Assembly: GCA_028282845.1 (NCBI GenBank)
Contig: JANQGY010000010.1
Coordinates: 1-64,000 of the forward strand
Direction: 5' to 3'
Length of the DNA stretch: 64,000 nucleotides
Origin: a bacterium
GTDB taxonomy: Bacteria > Fidelibacterota > Marinisomatia > Marinisomatales > JAHJCW01
Shown here one piece after another: positions 1 to 9,035 of this stretch; positions within the stretch are counted from its first letter, which is position 1, and the number at the start of each line of letters is the position of its first letter. Position numbers and translations under genes: made by a program. Below the pieces are notes generated by a model. It saw only the letters and a program-made list of their open reading frames with translations. It did no database searches and was not told where the DNA came from.

Positions 1-1617
1 AGGAAGTACCGTAAATGATTCTATTGTAGATGATAATGGCTTTTGTTCTACTGTTATTGTTCTTGTGGCATGATAGGTTACTATTCCATCATAAGCTACG
101 TCAGCTAATCTATATTCATAGCTTGTATTAACATTCACTAATTTATCAACATACTCATAATCAGTTGGAAGACTTGTAGTTCCTTTACCCATTAATGCTT
201 CATCTATCTTATAGCTTGCGATCTCATGCCAACTACTTGCTTGTGTAGAGAGATCGCCTTTGATTCTCCGCTCAAGGATAAAACCTAAATTCTCAAACTC
301 ACTCTCTGTATTCCAAGTACATAAAACTCCCTCAAGCGTATTCTTAACTATGAATGAGGTCAGTTCTACCGGCAAAGTTGCATCTTCAAAAAACACCCGG
401 GCATGTCCTGCATCAGAGCCGGTACCGTCATTTTGAGGTGCACCAATTGCCACGCGCTTTCCGTTTGATGATAAAGAAACAGAATGCCCTGAATAGTCAT
501 TAGCTACTTCTCCATCTATATCACTCCCAATCTGTGTCCATACTCCTCCCGACTCAGAATATACCCGTGCATGACCGGCATCAGCTCCGGTACCGTCATT
601 TAGATAAGCCCCGATCGCGACACGGGTACCACCTGATGATAAAGAAACCGACCAACCTGATTGGTCACCGGCAGCCTCTCCATCAATATCCGAACCGACC
701 TGTGTCCATACTCCTCCCGACTCAGAATATACCCGTACATGACCTGCATTATTACCAACACCATCATTCTCAGGTGCGCCAATTGCTACACGGGTACCAT
801 CTGAGGATAATGAAACTGAATATCCTGATTGGTCACCGGCAGCCTCTCCATCAATATCCGAACCGACCTGTGTCCATACTCCTCCCGACTCAGAATATAC
901 CCGTGCATGACCGGCATTACCACCACCACCATCATTCTCACGTGCGCCAATTGCTACACGGGTACCGTCTGGAGATAAGGCTACTGAATATCCGGAATAG
1001 TCATAGGCACTTTCCCCGTCAATATCAGAACCAATCTGCGTCCATGTTCCACCCGACTCGGAATATACTCGCACATGACCCGCATCAATTTTACCAGAGC
1101 TGTCATTTAGAGGAGCTCCAACTGCTAAACGTTTACCATCAGATGATAATGAAACTGAGAATCCTAATTGATCACCGGCAGTTTCTCCATCTATATCACT
1201 GCCCACCTGGGTCCATACGCCACCGGACTCGGAATATACCCGTACATGACCCGCATCAGTTCCAGTACCGTCATTATATCTAGCACCAATTGCTGCACGG
1301 GTGCCATCCGAAGATAAGGCAACTGATATTCCTGAATTGTCATTAGCAGCTTCCCCGTCAATATCAGAACCAACTTGCGCCCACACACCGCCGAATTCCG
1401 AGTATACCCGCACATGACCCGCATCAGTTCCAGTACCATCATTTAGATAAGTTCCAATCGCTATACGTGTTCCATCCGAAGATAAGGAGACTGTTAGTCC
1501 TGAATTGTCTCCGGCGGCTTCTCCATCTATATCTGTACCTACCTGTCCCCAATCTTGAGCAAATAGGGTTGAAAGTATAAATGAAATTGTTATAATGAAC
1601 TTAACATTTTTCAGCAT
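1..1617 (-). CDS. Secreted tandem-repeat (FG-GAP/propeller-like) protein, 3' end outside window
   Basis: The frame is open from an ATG at 1617 down to base 1, giving at least 539 residues; the C-terminus lies beyond the left edge. An N-terminal signal peptide (MLKNVKFIITISFILSTLFA, then QDWG) is visible. It is followed by seven 56-57-residue repeats (about residues 22-413), each beginning W-x-Q-[VI]-G-[ST]-D-I-D-G-E and containing S-V-[SA]-L-S-S-D-G-[TK]-R and D-A-G-H-[VA]-R-V-Y-S-E. A stalk-like segment beginning LPVELTSF follows, of the kind that precedes the sorting tail in FCB-group type IX-secreted proteins. The repeats resemble FG-GAP/integrin-like blades, so a seven-bladed propeller is a reasonable inference. 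Whether a sorting signal is present cannot be seen here. Function is unknown; cell-surface or extracellular location is likely. Confidence 0.8.
   Translation of the reverse strand, partial: MLKNVKFIITISFILSTLFAQDWGQVGTDIDGEAAGDNSGLTVSLSSDGTRIAIGTYLNDGTGTDAGHVRVYSEFGGVWAQVGSDIDGEAANDNSGISVALSSDGTRAAIGARYNDGTGTDAGHVRVYSESGGVWTQVGSDIDGETAGDQLGFSVSLSSDGKRLAVGAPLNDSSGKIDAGHVRVYSESGGTWTQIGSDIDGESAYDYSGYSVALSPDGTRVAIGARENDGGGGNAGHARVYSESGGVWTQVGSDIDGEAAGDQSGYSVSLSSDGTRVAIGAPENDGVGNNAGHVRVYSESGGVWTQVGSDIDGEAAGDQSGWSVSLSSGGTRVAIGAYLNDGTGADAGHARVYSESGGVWTQIGSDIDGEVANDYSGHSVSLSSNGKRVAIGAPQNDGTGSDAGHARVFFEDATLPVELTSFIVKNTLEGVLCTWNTESEFENLGFILERRIKGDLSTQASSWHEIASYKIDEALMGKGTTSLPTDYEYVDKLVNVNTSYEYRLADVAYDGIVTYHATRTITVEQKPLSSTIESFTVLP
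378..1553 (-). repeat. Seven tandem 168-171 bp coding repeats
   Basis: The anchor (Tgtgtcca and variants) recurs at about 533, 701, 869, 1037, 1208, 1376 and 1544, so the period is 168 bp except for one 171-bp unit that carries one extra codon. Units around 533-1036 are the most similar to one another, suggesting recent unit duplication or gene conversion. Unit length is always a multiple of three, so the protein frame is kept. Confidence 0.9.
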
Positions 1618-1875
1618 TGGATTCCTCTTTTTGATCATTTAGATCGAAAACCATTGTAGACTGTACAGAGCGCATTCTAAATTATCCTGAAATTTGTCCA
1701 CAACTGGCAAAAGGCCTGTCTTCATTAATGCAACTTCATTTCTCATACAGATTCGCACTTCATAAGTTGTTATAATATATTAATTATACTGCATATAAGG
1801 AAAAGACTAAATGTACCTATTTTTTATATAAAAGATTTTCTGATATTATTTTTGCATTATCATTTCTTTTTTCCA

Positions 1876-1932
1876 TTCTAAGTGAAACTAAGAATCCAAT
1901 TAATTGATTCTTACTATGTTCAGAATGACATG
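1876..1932. repeat. GTCATTCT/AGAATGAC-type palindromic element in the 1618-2093 gap
   Basis: The 476-bp gap between the repeat protein and the next gene holds an element running from CATTCTAAG to CAGAATGACA. Its core (GAATCCAATTAA, GATTC) also occurs in the element at 46110-46183. Just downstream (1939-2000) lies a degraded copy of the C-rich repeat best seen at 3081-3190. No gene is convincing in this gap; it should also contain the divergent promoters. Confidence 0.5.
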
Positions 1933-2093
1933 TTTTTGTTCCCCTCTTGAGCGCTTGTCCGCCTTTGGAGAAAGATACTCCGACTTGTCATAGAGATTTA
2001 CCAAACTTTCCTATTTTAAGTTTTTGTACTTTTATCCGGCGTTGCATAAGAATAGCCGGACGTGGTAAAATTCATCTTAGATTAATTAGGAAT

Positions 2094-3047
2094 ATGATGA
2101 TTTATAATAATATCACGGAAACGACAAAAAATACACCTACCGTTAAACTTAATTCTATCGGCAAAGAATTAGATTGTGATCTCTACGTCAAATGCGAATT
2201 CTTAAATGCCGGTGGCTCACTAAAAGATCGTATCGGCGTACGAATGATCGCCGAGGCGGAACAAGCAGGACGTATTAAACAGGGCGATACAATTATCGAA
2301 GCAACTTCGGGAAATACCGGAATCGGTTTGGCGCTTGCCTGCGCCGTTAAAGGCTATAAATTAATTGTAACCATGCCCGAAAAAATGAGTATGGAAAAAG
2401 AAGTGGTCTTGCAGGCGTTAGGAGCACAAATCGTCCGCACCAAAACCGAATTACCACATGACCACCCCGACAGCATGATGGGAACTGCCGAGCGGTTGCA
2501 CAAGGAAATTCCCAATTCGCATATTTTAGATCAATATATTAATTCAGCTAACCCCGATGCCCACTACTACGATACTGCCGGAGAAATATTGAAGGATTTT
2601 GCTAATAGTCTTGACATGATGGTAATCAGTGCCGGAACCGGCGGTACAATCACCGGCATTGCCAAACGGCTTAAAGAAGAAATTCCAAATATCACAATTG
2701 TCGGAGTTGATCCCTATGGTTCGATTCTCGCCGGTGGCGATGAGGTATTCGATTATTATGTAGAAGGAATCGGTTATGACTTTTTCCCTGATGTATTCGA
2801 TCCATCTTTAGTTGATGAATGGGTAAAAACTGATGACAAAGAATCATTTTTGATGGCACGCCGCTTGATCAAAGAAGAAGGCTTATTAGTTGGCGGTTCA
2901 AGCGGAGCTGCAGTTTGGGGAGCATTGCAGGCAGCAAGCAAACTTAAAAAAGGACAAAAATGTTTAGTAATACTGCCGGACAGCATTCGCAATTATCTTA
3001 GCAAGTTTGTTTCCGATGAATGGATGCAGGAAAAAGGATTTTTATAA
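2094..3047 (+). CDS. Cystathionine beta-synthase-like PLP enzyme (catalytic core only)
   Basis: A fold-type-II PLP enzyme of 317 residues from the ATG at 2094, which follows an AGGA-type ribosome site. The open frame extends upstream to 1947, but that stretch is repeat-derived and I reject it. The PLP lysine lies in NAGGSLKDRIG (K44) and the phosphate loop is SGNTG (72-76). KCEFLNAGG and DQYINSANPDAHYYDTAGEI are closer to cystathionine beta-synthase than to cysteine synthase CysK. No C-terminal CBS regulatory domains are present. It probably condenses serine (or acetylserine) with homocysteine or sulfide; substrate choice is inferred. Confidence 0.8.
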   Translation: MMIYNNITETTKNTPTVKLNSIGKELDCDLYVKCEFLNAGGSLKDRIGVRMIAEAEQAGRIKQGDTIIEATSGNTGIGLALACAVKGYKLIVTMPEKMSMEKEVVLQALGAQIVRTKTELPHDHPDSMMGTAERLHKEIPNSHILDQYINSANPDAHYYDTAGEILKDFANSLDMMVISAGTGGTITGIAKRLKEEIPNITIVGVDPYGSILAGGDEVFDYYVEGIGYDFFPDVFDPSLVDEWVKTDDKESFLMARRLIKEEGLLVGGSSGAAVWGALQAASKLKKGQKCLVILPDSIRNYLSKFVSDEWMQEKGFL

Positions 3048-3080
3048 ATTTTGATTTTTCAATACAATTCAGAATATATT

Positions 3081-3190
3081 CCCCTCTTGAGAGGGGAACT
3101 CGATTTATCGAGAGGGGTGTGTCAAAATAATATTAACTATACCCACCCCGTCTCCGACTTTGTCGGAGCCACCCCTCCAAAGGAGGGGAC
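3081..3190. repeat. C-rich double-hairpin intergenic repeat
   Basis: A chain of palindromes: CCCCTCT-tga-GAGGGG near the start, CTCCGAC-ttt-GTCGGAG at 3152-3168 and CCCCTCC-aaa-GGAGGGG at 3172-3188, with GGGGTGTGT and ACCCACCCC between. The same architecture occurs at 45796-45895 and, in frame, inside the gene at 18865-21198. It may act as a bidirectional terminator but looks like a dispersed repeat family. Confidence 0.75.
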
Positions 3191-3232
3191 ATTATACCTA
3201 TCTGTACCTATTAGTGTAATTTGTGGTTAAAT

Positions 3233-3742
3233 ATGATATTAAAAAATATTGAGATAAAAGCCCGCCTTGATAATTATGAAGAAACACATCAAATAGTTCA
3301 AGCTATTTGTCCAAAACCTGAAAGTATTGAACGACAAGTGGATACCTTCTTTATCACTGGGCAAGGACGCTTTAAATTAAGAGAAACTAATGAGAGATCA
3401 GCGTTAATATATTATGACCGAATAGATTCAATTGATCCATCCCCTTCTGATATTTCAATATCATTTGTTAATGATCCGAAAACGATTAAAGATGTTTTAT
3501 CAAAATCTTTGGGAATTCGCGGCGTAGTAAAGAAGAAGCGCGCTCTTTATCTTCACGGGCAAACCCGTATCCATTTGGATGACGTTGAAAATTTGGGCAA
3601 GTTCATTGAATTGGAAGTTGTAATTAATAAAGATCAGACTATAGAAGATGGTAGCAAAATTGCCAATGAAATAATGGATAAATTGAATATTGGAAAAGAA
3701 GATTTAATTGATGTGGCATATATTGATTTACAGGAAAAGTGA
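3233..3742 (+). CDS. CYTH-domain protein (class IV adenylate cyclase/thiamine-triphosphatase-like)
   Basis: The protein has 169 residues from the ATG at 3233; an in-frame TTG at 3221 is possible but less likely. The N-terminus NIEIKARL is the characteristic first strand of CyaB-like CYTH proteins, followed by DTFFIT, RFKLRE and, toward the end, IHLDDVENLGKFIELEVV, the usual basic and acidic tunnel residues. The family binds triphosphates and divalent metal; members make cAMP or hydrolyse tripolyphosphate or ThTP. Which activity applies cannot be told from sequence. The next gene starts 3 bp downstream, so the two are probably co-transcribed. Confidence 0.8.
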   Translation: MILKNIEIKARLDNYEETHQIVQAICPKPESIERQVDTFFITGQGRFKLRETNERSALIYYDRIDSIDPSPSDISISFVNDPKTIKDVLSKSLGIRGVVKKKRALYLHGQTRIHLDDVENLGKFIELEVVINKDQTIEDGSKIANEIMDKLNIGKEDLIDVAYIDLQEK

Positions 3743-3745
3743 TCC

Positions 3746-4270
3746 ATGAAAAAAATCGTTATTATGTTATTTCTATTTTCGCTTGTAGCTGCGCAACAAC
3801 AAGCGGATAGTGTAGGATTTTATGTTAAGGTTGGTGATCCCGCTCCCGATTTCACATTAACTTTTCCAAATGGCGAAATAACCTCCCTTTCAGACTTAAA
3901 AGGGAAAGTGATAATGTTACAGTTCACAGCCAGTTGGTGTTCGGTTTGCCGGCAGGAAATGCCTTATATTGAACAAAAAATATGGCAGGAATTACAATGC
4001 GAACAGCTTGCAGTGATCGGAGTTGACCGCGACGAACCGGTAGAGACCGTAATTAAATTTGCCGAGGATATGAAGATAACTTACCCATTAGCACTTGACC
4101 CAGGCGCTGAGATTTTCGGCTTATTTGCCGATAAACAAAGCGGTGTAACTCGCAACGTCATCATTGACAAAAGTGGGGAAATTGCACACCTGACGCGTTT
4201 ATTCAATATGGAAGAGTTCGATGAAATGGTTGAAGTAATTAAAAAATTACTGAAACAGGATGACGGATGA
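3746..4270 (+). CDS. TlpA/ResA-like thioredoxin-fold protein, exported
   Basis: The 174 residues begin with a signal peptide (MKKIVIMLFLFSLVAAQ). The AhpC/TSA-redoxin start is PAPDFTLTFPNG, followed by the active-site motif WCSVC (C65, C68) and a distal proline region near SGVTRNVIIDKSGEI. Such proteins reduce or exchange disulfides in the periplasm, often for cytochrome maturation or peroxide metabolism. It sits 3 bp after the CYTH gene. The partner protein cannot be inferred. Confidence 0.85.
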   Translation: MKKIVIMLFLFSLVAAQQQADSVGFYVKVGDPAPDFTLTFPNGEITSLSDLKGKVIMLQFTASWCSVCRQEMPYIEQKIWQELQCEQLAVIGVDRDEPVETVIKFAEDMKITYPLALDPGAEIFGLFADKQSGVTRNVIIDKSGEIAHLTRLFNMEEFDEMVEVIKKLLKQDDG

Positions 4271-4319
4271 GGGTAATCATGGGTCGGTCGGCAGAAATCA
4301 GAAGGAAGTCTAAATAATC

Positions 4320-5924
4320 ATGGATCCGCTCTGGATTACAATAGCATTTGTCTTTGGCTTCCTTGCAAAATTTGTTGGATTGCCTCCGTTAGTAGGTTAT
4401 TTGATTGCCGGATTTGTTCTCCATCAATTTGGCGCTGAATCGGGTGAATTCATTTCAATAATCTCTGAACTTGGTATAACGCTGCTGCTATTCACAATTG
4501 GACTCAAGTTCAAATTCAAAGATCTTTTACGAAAGGAGATTTGGTTAGGCACTTCCATCTACACGATTTCAATAGCCTTGCTATATTCTTTAATACTATT
4601 TGTATTCAGTACTATAATTATTTATCTGTTCAGTGAATTCAACTTAGCAACAATTTTTCTTATCGCTTTTGCGATGAGTTTCTCTAGTACGGTTTTTGCT
4701 ATGAAATCTTTGGAAGACAAAGGTGAGGTACAAGCAATTCACGGCCGGATTGCCATAGGTGTATTGATTATTCAGGATGTATTTGCCGTCATTTTCATGG
4801 CAATCCTTTTTATAAATGATTTAAGTATTTGGGCACTTGCGATACCTGTTGCGCTTTTCCTTTTCCGCCCTGTTTTAATGAAAATTTTCGACTGGATCGG
4901 ACATGGAGAATTACTAACGCTCTTCGGCTTATTCTTGGGATTAGTATTAGGTCCTGAACTATTTCAATTAGTAGGATTAAAAGCCGATCTTGGTGCTCTA
5001 ATAATCGGAATGATGGTGGCTGATAACAAAAAAGCCCATGAACTTTCTACTATACTTTTGAACTTTAAGGATATTTTCCTGATCGGATTCTTTCTTTCTA
5101 TCGGTCTTTCAGGACTTCCAACATCCAATGCAATAATTATTTCGATCCTGCTTGTGTTACTGATTCCTCTAAAATCAATAATATATTTTTACATTTTTAC
5201 AAAATTTAATTTGAGAGCACGAACAGCTTTTCATGCAACCGTTACGCTTTCGAATTTCAGTGAATTTGGTTTGATCGTAACTTCCGTTGGCATAGCCGCC
5301 GGTTTGATTGCAAAGGAATGGTTAGTAATTTTTGCCATAATATTATCTATTTCATTTGTAATAGTCTCGCCGTTTTCATTAAAAGCCCATAAGATATATT
5401 CCCGATTTAGAAAATATTTGCATAAGCTGCAATCCGCTGATCGCGTTAGCGGCGATGAAATAGTTGGAATCGGTAATGCGGAAATATTGGTTTTTGGACT
5501 AGGCAGGGTCGGTATAACCGTATATAACCAACTTACTCAACAATATGGTCAAAAAGTCTTAGGAATTGATTTTAATGAGGACATAATCAAAGGATTTAAG
5601 GAAGAAGGTAAAAACGTAATACAGGATGATTCAACAGATTCAGAATTTTGGGAAAGGATTCAAAAACAAGATCTGAATCAGGTGAGACTCGTTATGTTGT
5701 GCATCCATGACTACAAAACAATTTTATATACGGTTGAACGATTAAAAGAAATAAATTTCGAGAATACGATCGCAGCCTTAGCCGAATTTGACGATCAAGT
5801 CGAGGAATTAAAACAATTAGGAATCCATTTTCCTTTTAATTTCTACAATGAAGCCGGCGTTGGTTTCGCCGATCAAATTTGTGAATTTATCGGCTGCGAC
5901 CTTGATGAAACTGTAACCAAATAA
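4320..5924 (+). CDS. Kef-type monovalent cation/proton antiporter with RCK domain
   Basis: The 534 residues consist of about 12 hydrophobic segments (1-360) and then a cytoplasmic Rossmann/RCK N domain starting near residue 387 (EILVFGLGRVG). The early motif GLPPLVGYLIAGFVLHQFG and the unwound-helix region (GALIIGMMVADNKKAHEL) match the CPA2 family (YbaL/KefB/KefC). The TrkA-C part is absent, so the protein ends shortly after the RCK fold. Expected role: K+ or Na+ efflux in exchange for protons, gated by nucleotide or redox ligands. The gene starts 49 bp after the thioredoxin gene. Confidence 0.88.
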   Translation: MDPLWITIAFVFGFLAKFVGLPPLVGYLIAGFVLHQFGAESGEFISIISELGITLLLFTIGLKFKFKDLLRKEIWLGTSIYTISIALLYSLILFVFSTIIIYLFSEFNLATIFLIAFAMSFSSTVFAMKSLEDKGEVQAIHGRIAIGVLIIQDVFAVIFMAILFINDLSIWALAIPVALFLFRPVLMKIFDWIGHGELLTLFGLFLGLVLGPELFQLVGLKADLGALIIGMMVADNKKAHELSTILLNFKDIFLIGFFLSIGLSGLPTSNAIIISILLVLLIPLKSIIYFYIFTKFNLRARTAFHATVTLSNFSEFGLIVTSVGIAAGLIAKEWLVIFAIILSISFVIVSPFSLKAHKIYSRFRKYLHKLQSADRVSGDEIVGIGNAEILVFGLGRVGITVYNQLTQQYGQKVLGIDFNEDIIKGFKEEGKNVIQDDSTDSEFWERIQKQDLNQVRLVMLCIHDYKTILYTVERLKEINFENTIAALAEFDDQVEELKQLGIHFPFNFYNEAGVGFADQICEFIGCDLDETVTK

Positions 5925-5951
5925 AATATGTTTAAAAATTAAGGGTTAATT

Positions 5952-7655
5952 ATGAAAATAGTATTTCTAACATTGATCACTTCACTTATTTTTTCTCAAA
6001 TACCACTACGATACCATGAAAATATTACACCAACTTATGCTGAAACCATCAATTGGTATCGTCAACTTGACGACAAGTACGCTAACGCAAAATTGATTGA
6101 ATACGGCAAGACCGATATAGGCAAACCATTGCACCTATTTGTCATCTCCGAGGATGGTAATTTTGATCCCGAGACTTACCGTGCCGACGGCAAATGTATG
6201 GTGATGATAAACAATGCCATCCACCCCGGGGAACCCTGTGGTGTTGATGCCTCGCTCAAAATCGCTGATGAACTGCTGCGCAAAAACAGCATCCCGAAAA
6301 ATGTGATTATCGGAATAATTCCGATGTACTCGATCGGCGGTGTTCTCAATAGGAACTCCACTTCACGGGCTAACCAAAATGGTCCGGAAGAATATGGTTT
6401 TAGAGGCAATGCCCGTAATCTTGATCTTAACCGGGATTTTATTAAACTTGATTCCAGGAATGCCAAATCCATCACCGCAATCTTTCATGAATGGAAGCCC
6501 GATTTTTTCATAGATACGCACACCACCAATGGTGCTGATTATCAACACATAATGACCATGATAGGCCCAAGCCCACAAGGGTTTGCTCCATCATTGCAAA
6601 GTTTTATTAATAATAATCTCATGCCAACTCTTTACTCAGAAATGGAAAAAGCAAATTATCCAATGGTTCCGTACGTATCCCCTGTTCAAGCAACGCCTGA
6701 GTCAGGCATAGAAGGTGGTGTTAGTTCACCAAGGTACTCAAGTGGTTATGCAGCTTTGTTCAATTCATTCGGGTTTATATCGGAAGCTCACATGTTTAAA
6801 ACTTATGAAGAACGGGTTGAGTCAACCATCGCATTTTTGGACATTGTAATTAATTACGCAAAAAAGAATAGCAAAAAGATTATCAAGATTCGAGAGAACG
6901 CGAATAATGAATTAGCACAACAAGAATTGTTCACACTTACATGGACATTAGACTCAACTAGGTACGACATGGTGCCATTTATGGGATATGAGGCAAAATA
7001 CAAAAAGTCTAAAGTTACCGGATTTGATAGACTTTATTATGATAGAAGCACAAAATGGTCAAAAGAAATTCCCATGTACAATTATTTTACACCGAATATT
7101 CAGGTTACCAAACCCGATTATTATGTTCTTCCGCAAGCTTGGGGCGAAGTCATCGAAAGATTAATGCTTAACAATATTAATTTTACAGTATTGCCAAATG
7201 ATACAATGCTCACCGGTGAAATGTATATCATAGAAGATGTCGGAAATCCGGCTGTACCATTTAACGGACATTTCATTCATTCCAAAATTGTAGTTAAAGA
7301 AATAACCAAGACCAAACAATTCTATGCCGGCGATCTGCTTATTCCATTAAATCAAAGCGGAAACAAATATTTGGTTGAAACATTAGAACCGCAAGGGAGA
7401 GATTCATTCTTTAGGTGGAATTTTTTCGATTCGATTCTTGACCAACGTGAATATTTCTCGCCGTACGTTTTTGAAGAAACCGCTGAAAAAATGCTGCAAA
7501 ATGATCCTGAATTAAAACAGGAATTTGAATCACTTAAATCTGCAGACGAAGAATTTGCTAATAATCCGCGAGCTCAATTATTTTGGTTATACAAACGTTC
7601 CCCAAATTTTGAAGCTGATTATCGATTATATCCGGTTATGCGTTTAAACAATTAA
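5952..7655 (+). CDS. Secreted M14-family zinc carboxypeptidase
   Basis: The 567 residues start with a signal peptide (MKIVFLTLITSLIFSQ). The zinc-binding pair is in IHPGEPCG (H91, E94), a third ligand in DTHTTNGADY (near residue 190), and the catalytic region in FISEAHMFKTYEER; SRANQNG and NARNLDLNRD fit the substrate-binding arginine/asparagine region. The C-terminal ~200 residues are a family-specific accessory part. It should remove C-terminal residues from peptides in the periplasm or outside the cell. It lies 2 bp before the next gene, so co-transcription is likely. Confidence 0.87.
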   Translation: MKIVFLTLITSLIFSQIPLRYHENITPTYAETINWYRQLDDKYANAKLIEYGKTDIGKPLHLFVISEDGNFDPETYRADGKCMVMINNAIHPGEPCGVDASLKIADELLRKNSIPKNVIIGIIPMYSIGGVLNRNSTSRANQNGPEEYGFRGNARNLDLNRDFIKLDSRNAKSITAIFHEWKPDFFIDTHTTNGADYQHIMTMIGPSPQGFAPSLQSFINNNLMPTLYSEMEKANYPMVPYVSPVQATPESGIEGGVSSPRYSSGYAALFNSFGFISEAHMFKTYEERVESTIAFLDIVINYAKKNSKKIIKIRENANNELAQQELFTLTWTLDSTRYDMVPFMGYEAKYKKSKVTGFDRLYYDRSTKWSKEIPMYNYFTPNIQVTKPDYYVLPQAWGEVIERLMLNNINFTVLPNDTMLTGEMYIIEDVGNPAVPFNGHFIHSKIVVKEITKTKQFYAGDLLIPLNQSGNKYLVETLEPQGRDSFFRWNFFDSILDQREYFSPYVFEETAEKMLQNDPELKQEFESLKSADEEFANNPRAQLFWLYKRSPNFEADYRLYPVMRLNN

Positions 7656-7657
7656 TT

Positions 7658-8518
7658 ATGTCAATTGTTATATCTACTTGGAAGCATGGCTATGTCGCAA
7701 ATGAAACAGCTTGGAAAATTCTGAGTTCCGGCCGTAAAGCAATTGATGCGGTGGAAAAAGGCATTAATGTTGCCGAACTTGCTCCTGAAGTACACACGGT
7801 AGGATACGGCTGCTATCCTGATCGCGATGGAACAATCACTTTGGATGCTAGCATTATGGATGACAAGGGCAATTGTGGAGCTGTAACCTATTTGCAAAAT
7901 ATTAAAACGCCCGTTTCAGTAGCGAGAAAAGTGATGGAGGATTCTTCACACGTTATGTTATCCGGCGAAGGCGCTTTAAAGTTTGCGATTGAACAAGGAT
8001 TTAAAGAGGAAAATCTCCTAACGGATTTTTCAAAAGATTCATGGGAAAAGTGGAAATCCGAAAAAATTGATAAACCGGTTGACATGCACAATCATGATAC
8101 GATTGGCATGTTGGCAATTGATAATAGCGGTAACTTAGCAGGCGCATGTTCCACCGGAGGAATGGCTTTCAAACAGCATGGCAGAATTGGTGATTCGCCG
8201 ATAATTGGAGCCGGATTATTTGTTGATAATGATATTGGCGCAGCCGCAGGGACCGGATATGGTGAAGTGATTATGAAAACAGTTGGTTCTTTTGCAATTG
8301 TGGAGCAAATACGGCTGGGACTATCACCGCAGGAAGCGTGCGAAAAGATTATCGCGAATACTAAAACTAAAATTCCGAATATTGATGAAATGCCGGTATA
8401 TTATATTGCTCTCAATAAGCAAGGTGAAATTGGAGCTTGTGGAACTAAAAAAGGCTTTGAATATGCACTTTATAACAATGAAAATGGTAATAGGTTAATA
8501 GAAGCAAATATCATATAA
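7658..8518 (+). CDS. Glycosylasparaginase/isoaspartyl-peptidase family Ntn hydrolase
   Basis: The 286 residues are made as a precursor that should self-cleave before the threonine in HNHDTIGM (T148), the conserved nucleophile of N4-(beta-N-acetylglucosaminyl)-L-asparaginases. GCSTGGM-like and GAGLFVDNDIGAAAGTGYGE motifs after the nucleophile form the substrate pocket. No signal peptide is present. It would hydrolyse asparagine-linked GlcNAc or beta-aspartyl peptides. Its position directly after an M14 peptidase fits peptide or glycopeptide scavenging (inference). Its stop at 8518 abuts the stop of the convergent gene at 8519 with no spacer. Confidence 0.87.
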   Translation: MSIVISTWKHGYVANETAWKILSSGRKAIDAVEKGINVAELAPEVHTVGYGCYPDRDGTITLDASIMDDKGNCGAVTYLQNIKTPVSVARKVMEDSSHVMLSGEGALKFAIEQGFKEENLLTDFSKDSWEKWKSEKIDKPVDMHNHDTIGMLAIDNSGNLAGACSTGGMAFKQHGRIGDSPIIGAGLFVDNDIGAAAGTGYGEVIMKTVGSFAIVEQIRLGLSPQEACEKIIANTKTKIPNIDEMPVYYIALNKQGEIGACGTKKGFEYALYNNENGNRLIEANII

Positions 8519-8950
8519 TCAATATTCTAACAACCCTGTATGCATAATCAATTTCCACCCAGTATCCAATTTTGTATATACTTTACAAGCTCTACCTTTC
8601 CATAAGAAGTCTTCACCGGTTATTTTGTTACGCCATAATGTATCTACATCAACCACGGCAAAAGCTCCGTCCCCTTCCTTGGATAATTCGATTTTGATGA
8701 GCTTTCTATTATTATGAATTAGGTCATGTGTTTCAAATAATTCCTGCCAACCTTTTTTCCAGCGTTCATAATCAAATTTTCCTAATTCCATTATCCAATT
8801 AACCGGATCATGCGATTGTTCATCTTCGGGCCAAGGCCAAACCATATCAGGGTGAAAAATTGTCAGCAATAATTCTACATCCTGAGTATCCCATGCTCGG
8901 GTTTCCCGATCTATAATTTCTCTTATATCTTTTTCAATTTTGGTCTTCAC
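8519..8950 (-). CDS. SnoaL/NTF2-like protein
   Basis: The 143 residues have the pattern of a small NTF2-fold protein: an N-terminal helix (IREIIDRETRAWDTQDVELLLTIF), H-P-D-M-V-W-P, and alternating strands ending in GWKLIMHTGLLEY. Members range from isomerases to binding proteins; nothing fixes a substrate here. It is separated from the upstream ATP-grasp gene by 85 bp that contain a short TTTACCTTGC tandem repeat (9009-9036). It is the last gene of a minus-strand series. Confidence 0.65.
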   Translation of the reverse strand: MKTKIEKDIREIIDRETRAWDTQDVELLLTIFHPDMVWPWPEDEQSHDPVNWIMELGKFDYERWKKGWQELFETHDLIHNNRKLIKIELSKEGDGAFAVVDVDTLWRNKITGEDFLWKGRACKVYTKLDTGWKLIMHTGLLEY

Positions 8951-9035
8951 TTCAATTAACTCATAAACTCTTAAACAGAGGTCAACATTAAATAGAAAGA
9001 TTCCTAATTTTACCTTGCTTTACCTTGCTTTACCT

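Noticed and set aside
534..1283. A 249-codon His/Pro-rich repetitive open frame on the plus strand
   Set aside because: It is the antisense shadow of the tandem repeat gene on the minus strand; its composition follows the repeat and it has no start signal or family match.
378..1553. Tandem repeats considered as a CRISPR-like array
   Set aside because: Units are about 168 bp, translate without stops, and have no short repeat/unique spacer alternation. No other region shows a CRISPR pattern.
1947..2093. Longer N-terminus for the cystathionine beta-synthase-like gene
   Set aside because: The extra 49 codons come from a degraded intergenic repeat, are Cys/Pro-rich and unlike the family, and a ribosome site lies before the ATG at 2094.
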